A stretch of DNA of 64,000 nt from Orychophragmus violaceus (lineage: Eukaryota; Streptophyta; Magnoliopsida; Brassicales; Brassicaceae), in contig CM058233.1 of NCBI GenBank assembly GCA_030180135.1, forward strand, positions 55,510,500-55,574,499. The letters are read 5' to 3'. The notes under the pieces were generated by a model, which ran no database searches, was not told the DNA's origin, and worked only from the letters and a program-made list of their open reading frames with translations. How positions within the stretch are numbered: position 1 is the stretch's first letter; each line of letters starts with the position of its first letter. A program made the translations under genes and the position numbers. This document shows, piece by piece, positions 46,092-56,716 of the stretch.

Positions 46092-47620
46092 ACTCTCTCA
46101 AACTTGTTTCTTTGCTTGTCCTCAAGCAAACAACAAAGAGAACAAAGGGGAAGAGGATTGAAGTTGGAGACTCATAACCAAATAAATTTAGCAAGCCCTC
46201 AACATGATGTCTTTAGAAAATGATAATATTTTGCATGAACAAACACTCTAATCCACTCTAATTTCTCTAGGCTTATCAACACACCAAATCTTATTCTCTT
46301 AAGCATATTGTCAAGAATCAACTAACTCAACATTCCACCAACTCTTAAATTCATTCATTCATCAAAGTGTAATCTCAAAAATGGGGGTTTGATCTTGATC
46401 AATTGGCTTGGCATAAAAAGGCTTCAAATGGTGTTCAGAGGAGGGTCATGATTTCATATTCGGTGGCTAACTCTCAAGGAAAAGGAATGCTAGACATTAT
46501 GCAAAATGTGGCAAAACAAAAACAATTTATGCATACAATTCTTAACTCCCATTGCCTTACCCAATTCTGTTTCCAAATCCTATTTCTAGTTTAAACAATA
46601 TCCCTTCTTTCTCAAACTCAACCATTTGACTTTTTTCATTTTTGGGTCTTGAGAAGTTATTCTTTTCATTTACTAAGACTCTTTTTCTTTTGATTTCTTT
46701 TCATTTCAAACTTAGAGTTTTTCCAATTTAATCTCAACTTCCCAAGTGTTTCCCTTCACAAGCCCCTTGGTTCTTTCTTTTTCTTTTACTCCCCATTTCA
46801 CTCTTTCTTTTCTCTCACTCCCAATCCCATTTTCAAGTGCTCATACCCCTAATGCCAATAAAAAATTGAACTCCTAGACTTGCCTATGAGAGCTAATCAT
46901 TGTCATTCTTATACTTTTAACCTTTTACACATGTTAGCATTATCAAAAAGAGGCCTCACTCAATCAATCAAATGAATGTTTAAAAGAAAAGGGAAGGGTT
47001 CTATGGTGTGGAAACCATCCTAAGAGTGAGAATGGCCACTTGGATTAACAAAGGATGGTAGAAATGTGGTAAAAGATAATCCAAGTGTGTATATAGTGAC
47101 CATGATCAAGAATCAAAAACCCATAAGTGAGAAGATTAAGTTCGTTTAAGTCCATATAGATGAGTTGGTTTCAAAGTTGAGAGTATCAAACAAGACAAAT
47201 GAATTTGAGTGGTGTGATCAAAGATCGAAATGTGCAAGTGTTTTAAGAATTGTTTAAGCAATATAATATGATTATCATGGGCATCATGTTGAGTTCTAAA
47301 ATCTAGATTTCTTATAAGGCAATTATATCATTGTCTCCTATGCAAATGCGAATGCAATCTAAAATACTACTAGACTTAATCCTAAAAGAAAAACAAATAT
47401 GAAACTACATGTTTTTTTTTTATGTTTCAATTTTTTTTTGTTTTTTTCGAAATCATATCTATTAATAATGCAACACACAAATGCAAATACTCAACCACAA
47501 GGATAAAATAGAAACGATGGTTAATTGATCACTCCCCAAACTTACTTCACACCGTCTCGGTGTGAAAGCAATTAAAGGGAGGCTAAAGATGGTAAATGAA
47601 AAATAAGAAAAAAACAAAAA
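46092..47620 (-). other. Athila 3' untranslated region
   Basis: No coding sequence recognised. It includes CT-rich stretches at 46620-46830 and a short inverted repeat at 47548-47566 (TTCACACCG TCTC GGTGTGAA). Confidence 0.55.
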
Positions 47621-49429
47621 CTATGTACAAGGTGGTGGTGTTACCTCAGTAGGTAGGAGGTGCGGTGTCATCCTCATCCTCACCCAAGGATAGAGACTCA
47701 TTGCTGGAACCGGGGGATGGTGGTGGGATGTGTCGTCGAGCTCTACGACGTCGCTCTTCAAGGGAGGCGCGTCCTGGTGCTCTGCTGGATGAGCTGGTAC
47801 CATCTCATCCATGATAGGAGTGTCGCCTCGGGAAATCCTCTGAATCTGCCTCTTCTTCACTCTCCGGGTAGCCAGGAGGCACTTCTACCGGACCCTTCTT
47901 GCCTGTCACCAGATAAGTCAGGTACTTAACTTGCCTACCGAGCGCCTTTGTCTTTTCTTTGTACTTCTTCTTCAGGATTTGCTTCGTTCTCCGCCCAATC
48001 TCCACCAATTTTCCAATGGTGCGATCCTGAAGTTTGTTCCACCTCTCCAACTTCCGAATATAATTGTGCGCTTTGCGCAGCTGTTCTCCTTGAAACACCT
48101 CGTCGGAAGCATGGAGGCGATAACGGGCAGTCCCGTAGACTGGACTCGGTGGCATGGTCTGATCCGTGCTAGCTCCTGGTTCTGTTGTAATACATGCACT
48201 ACTATCAGCACCCTGTGATGAGCTTTCATGAGCTCTTCTCTTCTTCTTCCTTAGTAATTCCAAGGGTTCAATGATGGTACTGTGATAGTATCGGGGATGA
48301 GGCTGGAATGCAATGTTTGCTCGGTTCTGAAACGAGGTGATGGTGGAGTTTGGGTGAAGGATGTTCGCCGTCTGTTCGTGATCAACCCTGAAGGTGTATG
48401 CAAATATGTTCTCAACCTTACCATCTAGGTAGAGTGCCTTTCTCAGGTGCGCTTCATCCAATCGGGACGATGATTTCGCATTGCGCAGTGGAACCCCGAC
48501 TGCTTTGAAGATTGGTGTAAGCAGTCCTCCAAATCAGAAGACTGGTGTTTTGTCTACCGATGTCATGGCCTTCTTCCTAAACGAGGCCAACTGCCTCATG
48601 AAGTAACCAACCACGCCCATCACCTCATAGTTCCCAAAGTTAATCTCTGGAACTTCAAATTGGTGTATCACCGGTTGGAGTCCCGTAGCCATAAATCTCA
48701 GCTCTTCTTCCAGCACTTTGTTGTTCTCCCTTCTTGCAAATAGGGTGTATGCTAGCATCTTCTGAACGTAGCGAATTGCAGGGTGGGCGATGTTAGAGTT
48801 CTTCATCTCTCCAGTATGATATTTTTTCCTTGCTATAGTGCCCCACATGACTGTTGGCAGAAGATCAATAGCTGGCAGCTTGTTGCACCACTCGTCTTTA
48901 AACCCAAGTACTTGTGATATCTGCTTGTATCCGATTCTGTACTTCTTCCCATAGTATCTGAAGGTCACATAACCATATCTTTCTTCTTCAGTTGGCCCAT
49001 CCGTGAACTCCTTTTGCTGAAATGTAAACAGAAACTGGCAGCATGGCATCTCGTACACTGGATGTGCCTCCCCCGTTAGGCTTTCCAAGCTCAGAGCTCT
49101 CAGTATAGCCATTACATCATCATAAATCCCTAGCTTCCTGCAAATCTCGGGATCCCCGTACTTAGTTCCACTCCAATCAAACAAAGTCAGCTTAGCCTTC
49201 ACTTCCCTTAGTGTGGCTTTTTTGGCTTTTTCTTCTTCCGCTCCGCATGCTTTTTGCTCTTTCCTCTCTTATTTTTTGGTTGCTCAATCTCTTCCTCACT
49301 GCTCCGGAAGTCAATCATTTCATCATCCTCATCATACTCGGCTGCAGGTTCCTTTACCGAACGATGAGGCTGTGCCTCTTGCTGCTGATATCCAGCTTGT
49401 CCTCGCGATGCTCTCGAACTTCCTGCCAT
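47621..49429 (-). pseudogene. Athila ORF after pol (ATHILA ORF-1/env-like)
   Basis: A candidate start ATG at 49429 follows directly on TTTGTTTATGCAG, a good splice acceptor. The first frame gives a short acidic then lysine-rich stretch (SRASRGQAGYQQQEAQPH); the frame shifts at an A-tract near 49210. The folded part (49202-48534) has LFDWSGTKYGDPEICRKLGI and GKKYRIGYKQISQVLGFKDE, as in the Pfam ATHILA family. TGA at 48534-48536 interrupts, the same frame continues to about 47830, including a lysine-rich coiled-coil-like segment, and a last shift leads to 47621. No signal peptide or membrane helix was recognised. Athila env-like genes have been proposed to be expressed from spliced RNA; the acceptor fits this but is not proof. 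Confidence 0.72.
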
Positions 49430-49459
49430 CTGCATAAACAAAAGTGGAAGCAATCAAAC

Positions 49460-50189
49460 CATATTTCAAACAACAACACAAGAAATTGAACCGATATAAT
49501 GCCTAAAGTCTGAAAATGATAATTCTCATCCATGCAATTTCAATTGTTCTCATTTAGGCACTTATAAGGTTCAAGCAAGCAGACAAACTCATTCTTGTTT
49601 TCAAAAATCGGATTTCCCATCATTTTTTCATGAACTACTTCACTTTTTCACAAACATTTCAATTCACCACTAATTTAATATGGTTCCTGTTGTAAGAAAT
49701 GCTCTAAACACCCTAGTAAAGCCATAGGAACAATCAAATCGAATTTCCCCAAATATTTTTTTTATCAAGAACCCTAGAATTCCAAAAATCAATTTCAGCA
49801 TAATCTAACCATAGGTTTTTTAAATTAACAACATGGGTGTGTATAGAATCATCAAATGAACAAGTATTGAACCATCAATCCCCTAAAAATTCGATTTCGA
49901 AAATTTCCATGAAGAACAAGGGTTTTGAAATTCATACCTCGGAGTGATTAGGTGACAAATAATGAACCTAGACAAGTTTTTGAGGGAAAATCGCGAACAA
50001 TAGATCGAGAAATCAGTGAAAATGATAAAGATTTGAGTGAGTTATGGGGTTTTTAGCTTGAGAAATCAATGGAGGAAGAAAATGGAGTTTTTGGTTTTGG
50101 AAAGAAGAAAGAGAGAGAGAGAAAGAGAGAGAGCCGTGAGAGAGTTAAAGAAAAATTGTTTTTTTTTTTCAAAATGCGGTCAAAGCAAA
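49460..50189 (-). other. Athila spacer upstream of the env-like ORF
   Basis: No ORF recognised. A (GA)n-like run lies at 50104-50135. If the env-like RNA is spliced, this would be intron. Confidence 0.45.
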
Positions 50190-50560
50190 AAATTTCCGGT
50201 CAAACCTGCCTCACAGCGGCATCCTGACCCCGCTGTGCGATGCCGCTGTGAGAATCCTTACCTGCAGCGGCATCGCTAAGCCGCTATGGAGCTCGCTGTG
50301 CAATCCACATGATTTCGTCTTTTTGGGCTACAACGACATCGTGATGCCGCTGTGCGATGCCGCCGTGGCTCATTTTTTCTGCAGCGGCATCGCCAAGCCG
50401 CTGTGGAGCTCACTGTGCAATCCGCATGATTTCGTCTTTTTAGGCTACAGCGACATCGTGATGCCGCTGTGCGATGCCGCTGTGGCTCATTTTTTTCTGC
50501 AGCGACATGACCAACCCGCTGTGCAACCCCGCTGTGGGTTTCTTTTGCCTGCAGCTGCTC
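50190..50560. repeat. Second cluster of GCAGCGGCATCG / GATGCCGCTGTG repeats
   Basis: About 115 bp is duplicated in tandem (from about 50279 and 50394), including GATTTCGTCTTTTTGGGCTA, and GCGATGCCGCTGTG recurs at least four times. The units match those in the LTR at 45590-45880. Confidence 0.8.
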
Positions 50561-50772
50561 CGTTTGCCTGGTCCCTGGTGTAAGACTTCCATATTTGCTC
50601 CTGCTTTCTCACACATGCTGAAAATTCTCACACAAGACTAAAACAAACATAAAACTCACATAAAAACACACCAAATAAATCAAAGAAAATTCACACAATA
50701 TATACAAAGGATAACATGAGATTACCTCCCAAGCACGCTTGTTTTAAGTCACGATCTTGACTCTCTTACTGC

Positions 50773-51990
50773 TTAGATTGGGGTTAGATCCGTGAGAAGA
50801 ATAAATATCTCTTCTTCCACGGGGTCGGACGCAGAGTAGACTTTGAGCCGCTGTCCATTCACTGTGAACTCACTTCCGTTCTTGTTGAGTAGAATGACGG
50901 CTCCATAGGGTCGTACTTCTTTGATTGAGAAAGGGCCAGACCATCTCAATTTTAGTTTCCCAAGAAACAACTTCAACCGAGAGTTGTACAGTAAAACTCG
51001 GTCTCTTGCCTTGAACTCTTTCTTGACAATCATCTTGTCATGGAATGCTTTTGTCCTCTCCTTGTAGATTTTTGAACTTTCATACGCATCTAACCGAATT
51101 TCGTCAAGCTCATGGAGTTGAATGAGGCGTTTCTCAGCTGCGGTTTTGATGTCGAAATTCAGTAGTTTTATTGTCCACATTGCCTTGTACTCCAACTCTA
51201 CTGGTAAGTGACATGACTTTCCATACAAGAGGTTGAAAAGTGTTGTGCCGATAGGTGTCTTGAAGGCTGTCCGGTATGCCCAAATAGCATCATCAAGTTT
51301 CTTGTCCCAATCTTTTCTTGGGCTCCCAACAGTCTTCTCCAATATGGCCTTGATTTGCCGGTTAGACACCTCCACTTGTCCGCTGGTTTGAGGATGATAA
51401 GGTGTAGCCACCTTGTGTTTCACTCCATACTTCTTGAGAAGATTTTCAAACACCATGTTGATGAAGTGACTGCCTCCATCGCTGATCACAACTTCTGGGA
51501 TACCAAACCGAGGGAATATGATGGATTTAAATAGCTTGATAACCACTTTAACATCATTGGTAGGACTTGCAATGGCTTCTACCCATTTTGACACATAGTC
51601 AACTGCCATCAAAATGTATTGATTTCCATATGAGGATGGGAAAGGACCCATGAAGTCAATCCCCCATACATCAAATACTTCAACTTCCAATATCGGATTT
51701 TGTGGCATCTCATTCCTTCTTCCAATGTTCCCCTTTCTTTGGCAGGCATCACACCTTGACACATATCCATGAGCATCTTTTAACAGGCTGGGCCACCAAA
51801 AACCTGAATGTAACACCTTTGTTGCGGTTTTGAATGATGCAAAGTGTCTTCCATAATCTGAACCATGGCAGTGATAAAAGATCCCTTCCATCTCTTCTTC
51901 CGGAACACATCTCATGTAGAGACCATCTGAACACCTCTTGAACAGGTAGGGTTCATCCCAATAAAATCTAGTAACATCCGGTAGAACTTC
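50773..51990 (-). pseudogene. Athila integrase, core domains open
   Basis: The open stretch 51915-50773 (380 residues) holds the HHCC zinc site (His17, His24, Cys55, Cys58) and the catalytic triad Asp87 (GIDFMGPF), Asp146 (ISDGGSHF) and Glu182 (GQVEVSN), with exactly 35 residues between the last two. CHLPVELEYKAMW and a basic C-terminal domain (RVLLYNSRLKLFLGKLKLRW) follow, typical of Athila/Tat. The upstream 25 codons are in another frame, shifted near 51995. It would integrate cDNA, but the polyprotein that feeds it is broken. Confidence 0.9.
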
Positions 51991-53402
51991 TTCCTTTGGT
52001 AGCTGTTAAGGTTAGGTGGCTCCTTTACACATGCCAAGTAGTTGACAAAATCTGCATACCAAGGCAGATTCTCCTCCTTTAGACTCTTTAATTCCTCCAT
52101 TTTCAGGCTCATCTTATATCCTTCTCTTAAGCACTGAATGAGCAAGAGTTGTTCTTCCGGCAGGGAGTCATCAATTGGTAACCCTTCATCAATCCTCAAT
52201 CTTGATAGGTGATCGGATACTCCATTCTCAATACCCTTCTTGTCTTGAATCTCAAGATCAAACTCCTGAAGTAGAAGTATCCATCGTAACAACCTTGGAT
52301 TAGCTTCCTTCTTAGCTAACAAGTGTTTGTCCTAATTCGTTTTTGGAAGAAAAAAAATAATGCATATCATAATCGTAAGGAAAGGACTAATCTGTTATTT
52401 CTTTCATCGTACCAAACATATAAATATTTGCATTAATAGTACGTAAATGTAACTTTCAATGCCGCATGATCCGTATACACCACCACCTTTGATCACACCA
52501 AATATGATCTGAACTTGTCAAATGCAAACACTACTGCCAAGAGTTCCTTTTCTGTGGTTGCATATCGAACTTGAGCGTCATCTAAGGTCCTGCTCGCATA
52601 GTTGATTATGTGAATCTTTTTGTCCTTCCTCTGGCCCAAGACTGCCCCAACTGCATAGTCGCTCGCATCGCACATGATCTCAAAAGAGAGACTCCAATCT
52701 GGCGCTTGAACTATATGTGCACTCACAAGGGCATTTTTGATCACATGGAATGCCTTGAGGCATTCTTCATCGAACACAAACTCCGTCCCTTTGCACATGA
52801 GTCTTGTCAAAGGTCTTTCAATCTTTGAAAAATCCTTGATGAACCGTTGGTAAAAACCAGCATGACCCAAAAAGCTCCTTATCCCTTTGACCTAGTTTGG
52901 TGGCTGCAATCCCATCATCACATCTATCTTGGCTTTGTCCACTTCAATTCCTTTTTCTGAAATCCTGTGCCCAAGTACTATCCATTCTTTCACCATGAAG
53001 TGGCATTTCTCCTAATTTAGTACCAAGTTTGTCTCCTTGCATCCCTGAAGTACCCTGCACAAATTAGACAAACAAGCAGCAAATGAAGAACCATACAAAG
53101 AAAAATCATCCATGAAAACTTCAACCATTTCGTCAATTGAGTCAGAAAAGATCGACATCATGCACCTTTGAAAGGTGGCTGGAGCATTACACCCAAATGG
53201 CATCCTTCGATATGCAAAGGTGCCATAAGGACATGTGAATGTCGTCTTTTTTGGTCATTAGGGTGAATGGGTATTTAAAAGAACCCACTGTACCCATCAA
53301 GAAAACAATATAATGGATGATTGGCTAATTGTTCAAGCATTTGGTCAATAAATGGGAGAGGAAAGTGATCTTTTATGGTGGCTGAGTTCAATTTCCTATA
53401 AT
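51991..53402 (-). pseudogene. Athila reverse transcriptase (C-terminal part) and RNase H
   Basis: From 53402 downward the RT resumes after the copia insertion. The palm shows MPFGCNAPATFQRCM and the active site FMDD at about 53105-53116. A TAA near 53010 and another near 52893 interrupt before GHAGFYQRFIKDFSKIERPL. RNase H (52700-52490) has FEIMCDASDYAVGAVLGQ and YATTEKELLAVVFAFDKF. A 140 bp insertion at about 52324-52466 cuts the stretch between HAAL and LLAKKEANPRLLRW. The connection to integrase (52322-51990) contains DLEIQDKKGIENGVSDHLSR. Confidence 0.88.
52324..52466. repeat. Small AT-rich insertion in Athila RNase H/connection
   Basis: About 143 bp without coding sense separate the conserved HAAL and LLAKK blocks. 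No terminal inverted repeat or clear duplication was seen. Confidence 0.5.
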
Positions 53403-53407
53403 CAATG
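53403..53407 (+). repeat. Target site duplication CAATG (left)
   Basis: CAATG precedes the copia element and recurs at 60636-60640. Confidence 0.95.
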
Positions 53408-54132
53408 TGTTGGGATTATGTCCTGAAATCACATTGTACTTACTCTAAAGATAGTTGTATTGTCGAGATCGGACAATTCATGTGATACTAGGTAGTCATA
53501 ATGTTTTGCTAGAAGCCGCTTATGACAAATGAGATGTAACTCATTTCTAGTATCGTGTGAACCTACAGGGTCACACACCTAAGCAAGCTGGATTCACTTT
53601 GTATGGGATTGATCATTGGCATATGATCCGATCAATGTGTATTGGATACACATTAAATTGAGTTTTGAAGAGATGTGTCGATCGATGCAATGAGTGTGTC
53701 GATCGACGCAGGTTTTCGAAAGGGTATGTCGATCGATACAGTAAGTGTGTCGATCGATGCACATTGGGCCTCGAGACTGACGTTTTGAGTTGATGACTTA
53801 AATGAGTCGGGTCTGATCCGACGGTCGTTTTCTGTCATCCTAGGTCGATATATAAAATCTTAGATGATCGACCTGAGCCCTAGCCGTCGTTGTCGCTTCT
53901 CAGAGAGAAAGCAGAGAGACAGAAACTCATAGCATCCCAGGAGATCCGATCACCGGAACTAGCAACCCGGCGGATTCCAGATTGTGTGCGTGTGGACTAC
54001 GGTAGAGGCGCAGCATTTGAGGCGCTCTTGATCTCGATTACCTGATCTTCACTCCGCTGCCAATCTCCAGGTAACCACGAGGTCAGTTCTTATATTCAAT
54101 CACCTAGACCCTTGATCCTAGGGATTCTAACA
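53408..54132 (+). repeat. 5' LTR (725 bp), with four TCGATCGA palindromes
   Basis: Begins TGTTGGGATTATG and ends TTCTAACA; matches 59917-60635. GTGTCGATCGATGCA-like units occur at about 53676, 53698, 53728 and 53750. TATATAAAA at 53849 is a candidate TATA box. Confidence 0.95.
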
Positions 54133-54133
54133 G

Positions 54134-54146
54134 TGGTATCAGAGCC
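54134..54146 (+). other. Primer binding site (initiator-Met tRNA)
   Basis: TGGTATCAGAGCC begins one base after the LTR. Confidence 0.92.
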
Positions 54147-54269
54147 ATATGGTTTAATCGATTGAATCAGTAGCACGGAATTCGATTAATGTAGTATTTG
54201 ATTGAATTGATGCTAGTTAGTTTTCGTTTTGGTATAAGAATCTCGGATTTGTTAATATCGAAAACGAAG

Positions 54270-54990
54270 AACTGTGTTTTCGCACTGTGTCGATCGACAC
54301 AAGTTTGTATCGGTCGACACACCGCGAAAACGGCAAAAATTATTTTAGGATTTTCGCATAGCATCGATCGATGCACTGGGTGTGTCGGTCGATGCACCAC
54401 GAAAATGCAAAACAACTTGTGTTTTCGCATAGTGTCGATCGACACAAGTTTGTGTCGATCGATGCACCGCGAATTCGCCTATTGAAATTTTTTTCGATTT
54501 AGAAATTGCATTGTGTCGATCGACACACTGGGTGCATCGATCGACACAGGCTGTGCGAATGGTTAATCGGTTCAATTGGATTAAACCGGTTATCTCGCAT
54601 GGTTATGTCGGTTTAATTCGATTAAAATTCCCTAATACCCTACTGTATCGATCGACACAGGTTTAGTGTCGGTCGACACAGGCCTTGCGATTGGTTAATC
54701 GGTTCAATTGAATTGAACTGGTTATCATGGTTGGTTAAAAGCAGATCAGATCGGTTTAAATTGGATGAATTAATTCAATTGGATTGAATTGGTTATCTCA
54801 ATTGGTATAAACCGATTTGATTGGTTAAGATCAGTATGATCGGATAAGTCGGTTCAATTAGATTGGACCGGTTATCGCGATTGGTTAAAACTAGTAGAAT
54901 CAGTTCAATTGGATTGACTGGTTATAGGGTTGGTTAAGGTTGCATATCAAGTGTCGACCAAGTGTGTCAGTCGATGCATATGGTGACGAT
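54270..54990 (+). repeat. Array of TGTGTCGATCGACACA palindromes in the leader
   Basis: About eleven units, mostly in pairs 20-25 bp apart, are seen near 54286, 54308, 54362, 54386, 54432, 54456, 54512, 54536, 54648, 54674 and 54970. Several are perfect 16 bp palindromes. The pairs are separated by genome-like GGTTAATCGGTTCAATTGG repeats from 54550 to 54930. Confidence 0.85.
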
Positions 54991-55804
54991 GCGAACCGTA
55001 ATCGTTTGGTTTTGAACCAGATGATTGAAAAACCGAACCAAATGTCATAACCCACTTAAATTAGAACAATTAAAACTTAATTAAAATTAGAAGTAAATAT
55101 GTTCTAAACCTATCTAATACACATTGGATGTGTATTAGATCAAAAATTAGTATTCAATATGGTCAACTGTCAGGACTCATTTCGTTGTTGTGATACTCTT
55201 GCCAAGAGCTTGGTGTCCACAATTACATGAGTAAGGCAGGTAGTTGTGTTGATGGTCATGCAGTGCTTGACATCAACAATTACATGACCTAAGAGATTGA
55301 TTTACTATCCCTTTAAAGGTCTGTTTCCTCAACCAAATATCAAGTGACCTTGATGTCTTGCCCAATCTTGTCTACTGTCAAGACTCATTTCGTTGTTGGA
55401 TAGTCTTGGAGTACTTGGTATCCACAATTACATGAGTAAGGCAGGTGATCATTGATAGACTTGTAGTGCGACTGTCAATGATCACAAGACTGAAGAGATT
55501 GGTTTAACTTGACTGGGCTATCAGAAGTTCTGGGCCCAGAGACATCAGAGTGGATGAGATATAGAGTGTCTTATCTGCGACCAAGAGTTGTACTGGGTAC
55601 AATTAGCAATGATTTGCTTACCTAGATGACTAAACTCTGGGTAATGACGAGTCGTCCACTCAGATTTTAGTGATGTATGGGTCTTGGATCATTATATTCA
55701 TAGAGGAAACATTGTTTGAATATAATGCGAGTTTTCTTATTATATAAGATTTCTCATTTCCTGAGCTTCATAACTAAAATTTCCTTTTATTAAAATTTCA
55801 GCCT
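54991..55804 (+). other. Remainder of the leader before gag
   Basis: No ORF. It holds a diverged direct repeat: CAGGACTCATTTCGTTGTTG near 55171 and CAAGACTCATTTCGTTGTTG near 55379, each followed by CCACAATTACATGAGTAAGG. Confidence 0.6.
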
Positions 55805-56716
55805 ATGTCTAAAACTACTTTCTCGTTACGATCCGTCCTTGAGAAGGACAAGTTAAATGGATCAAATTTCCTGGATTGGTATCGCAATTTGAGATTAATC
55901 CTCAAGCAGGAGAGCAAGGACTATGTCCTTGAGAAAGCTCTTCCAGAAAGGCTTGGGACCAATCGCTCGAATGCAGTATATGATGCTTGGAATAAGCATT
56001 ATATTGATGTGGTAGATGTGCGTGGTCTGATGTTGGCTACCATACACTCGGACTTGAAGAGTCAGTACGAGAACATGGAGTCGCCAATAGAGATGATCAC
56101 CAGCCTGAAACTGAAGTTTCAGGATCTGGCACGAGTTGAGAGATTCCAGATGGTGAAGTCTCTCACTAGGTGCAAGCTACCAGAGGATGCTCCAGTAAGT
56201 CCTCATGTCATTAAAATGATGGGTTACATTGATAACCTGGGGAAACTGGATTGTCCTGTCAGCTTAGAGTTGGCTACTGACATCATTCTGCAGTCACTGC
56301 CGTCTAGTTATGATAAGTTTGTCAAAAGCTATATCAAGAATGACTTGACGAAGACATTGACTGAGCTGCATGGCATGCTAAAAACAGCAGAGCAAGACAT
56401 CAAAAGGGGTAAAAGATTTGAGAAATCTTGTGTTGACAAGGGTAGAGGAAGGGCCATCCAGATTTGGAATCAGGATAAGCCTGTGTCATCATATAAGCCC
56501 AAGTCCGGCCCATCTGGTGTTAGAAAGTGCTTCTACTGTGATGAGTTAGGGCATTGGAAGAGAGATTGCATAAAATTCTTGGAAGATTCACAAGACATGA
56601 AGGAGATGTATGGTACTTCTTCAGGTATTGTGTTATTACTTCAAGTTCTATGTATGTATTGGATACTAGTTGTGGTACTGATATTTTGGAAATATGCAGG
56701 GCCTAAGCAACAGTAG
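55805..56716 (+). CDS. Gag of copia family B, intact
   Basis: The 303-residue ORF starts MSKTTFSLRSVLEKDKLNGS and aligns over its whole length with the gag at 21918-22808. Shared blocks include KDYVLEKALPERLG, DVRGLMLATIHSDLKSQYEN and ILQSLPSSYDKFVKSYIK. The zinc knuckle CFYCDELGHWKRDC lies at about residues 240-253. The last 30 residues (IVLLLQVLCMYWILVVVLIF) are hydrophobic but lie where the sister gag has already ended, so they probably come from read-through into protease-region remnants, not from a real membrane anchor. Role: particle formation and RNA packaging. Confidence 0.85.
   Translation: MSKTTFSLRSVLEKDKLNGSNFLDWYRNLRLILKQESKDYVLEKALPERLGTNRSNAVYDAWNKHYIDVVDVRGLMLATIHSDLKSQYENMESPIEMITSLKLKFQDLARVERFQMVKSLTRCKLPEDAPVSPHVIKMMGYIDNLGKLDCPVSLELATDIILQSLPSSYDKFVKSYIKNDLTKTLTELHGMLKTAEQDIKRGKRFEKSCVDKGRGRAIQIWNQDKPVSSYKPKSGPSGVRKCFYCDELGHWKRDCIKFLEDSQDMKEMYGTSSGIVLLLQVLCMYWILVVVLIFWKYAGPKQQ

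Noticed and set aside
53653..53838. Short frames rich in SIDT repeats in the family B LTR and leader
   Set aside because: They are the translation of the TCGATCGA palindrome array and have no protein-like features.
54270..54990. Regularly spaced palindromes considered as a CRISPR array
   Set aside because: Units are self-palindromic, variable, unevenly spaced, sit in a retrotransposon leader, and the genome is plant.
56620..56716. Hydrophobic C-terminus of the family B gag as a membrane anchor
   Set aside because: The sister gag stops before this point and the region matches protease-region remnants, so it is most likely accidental read-through.
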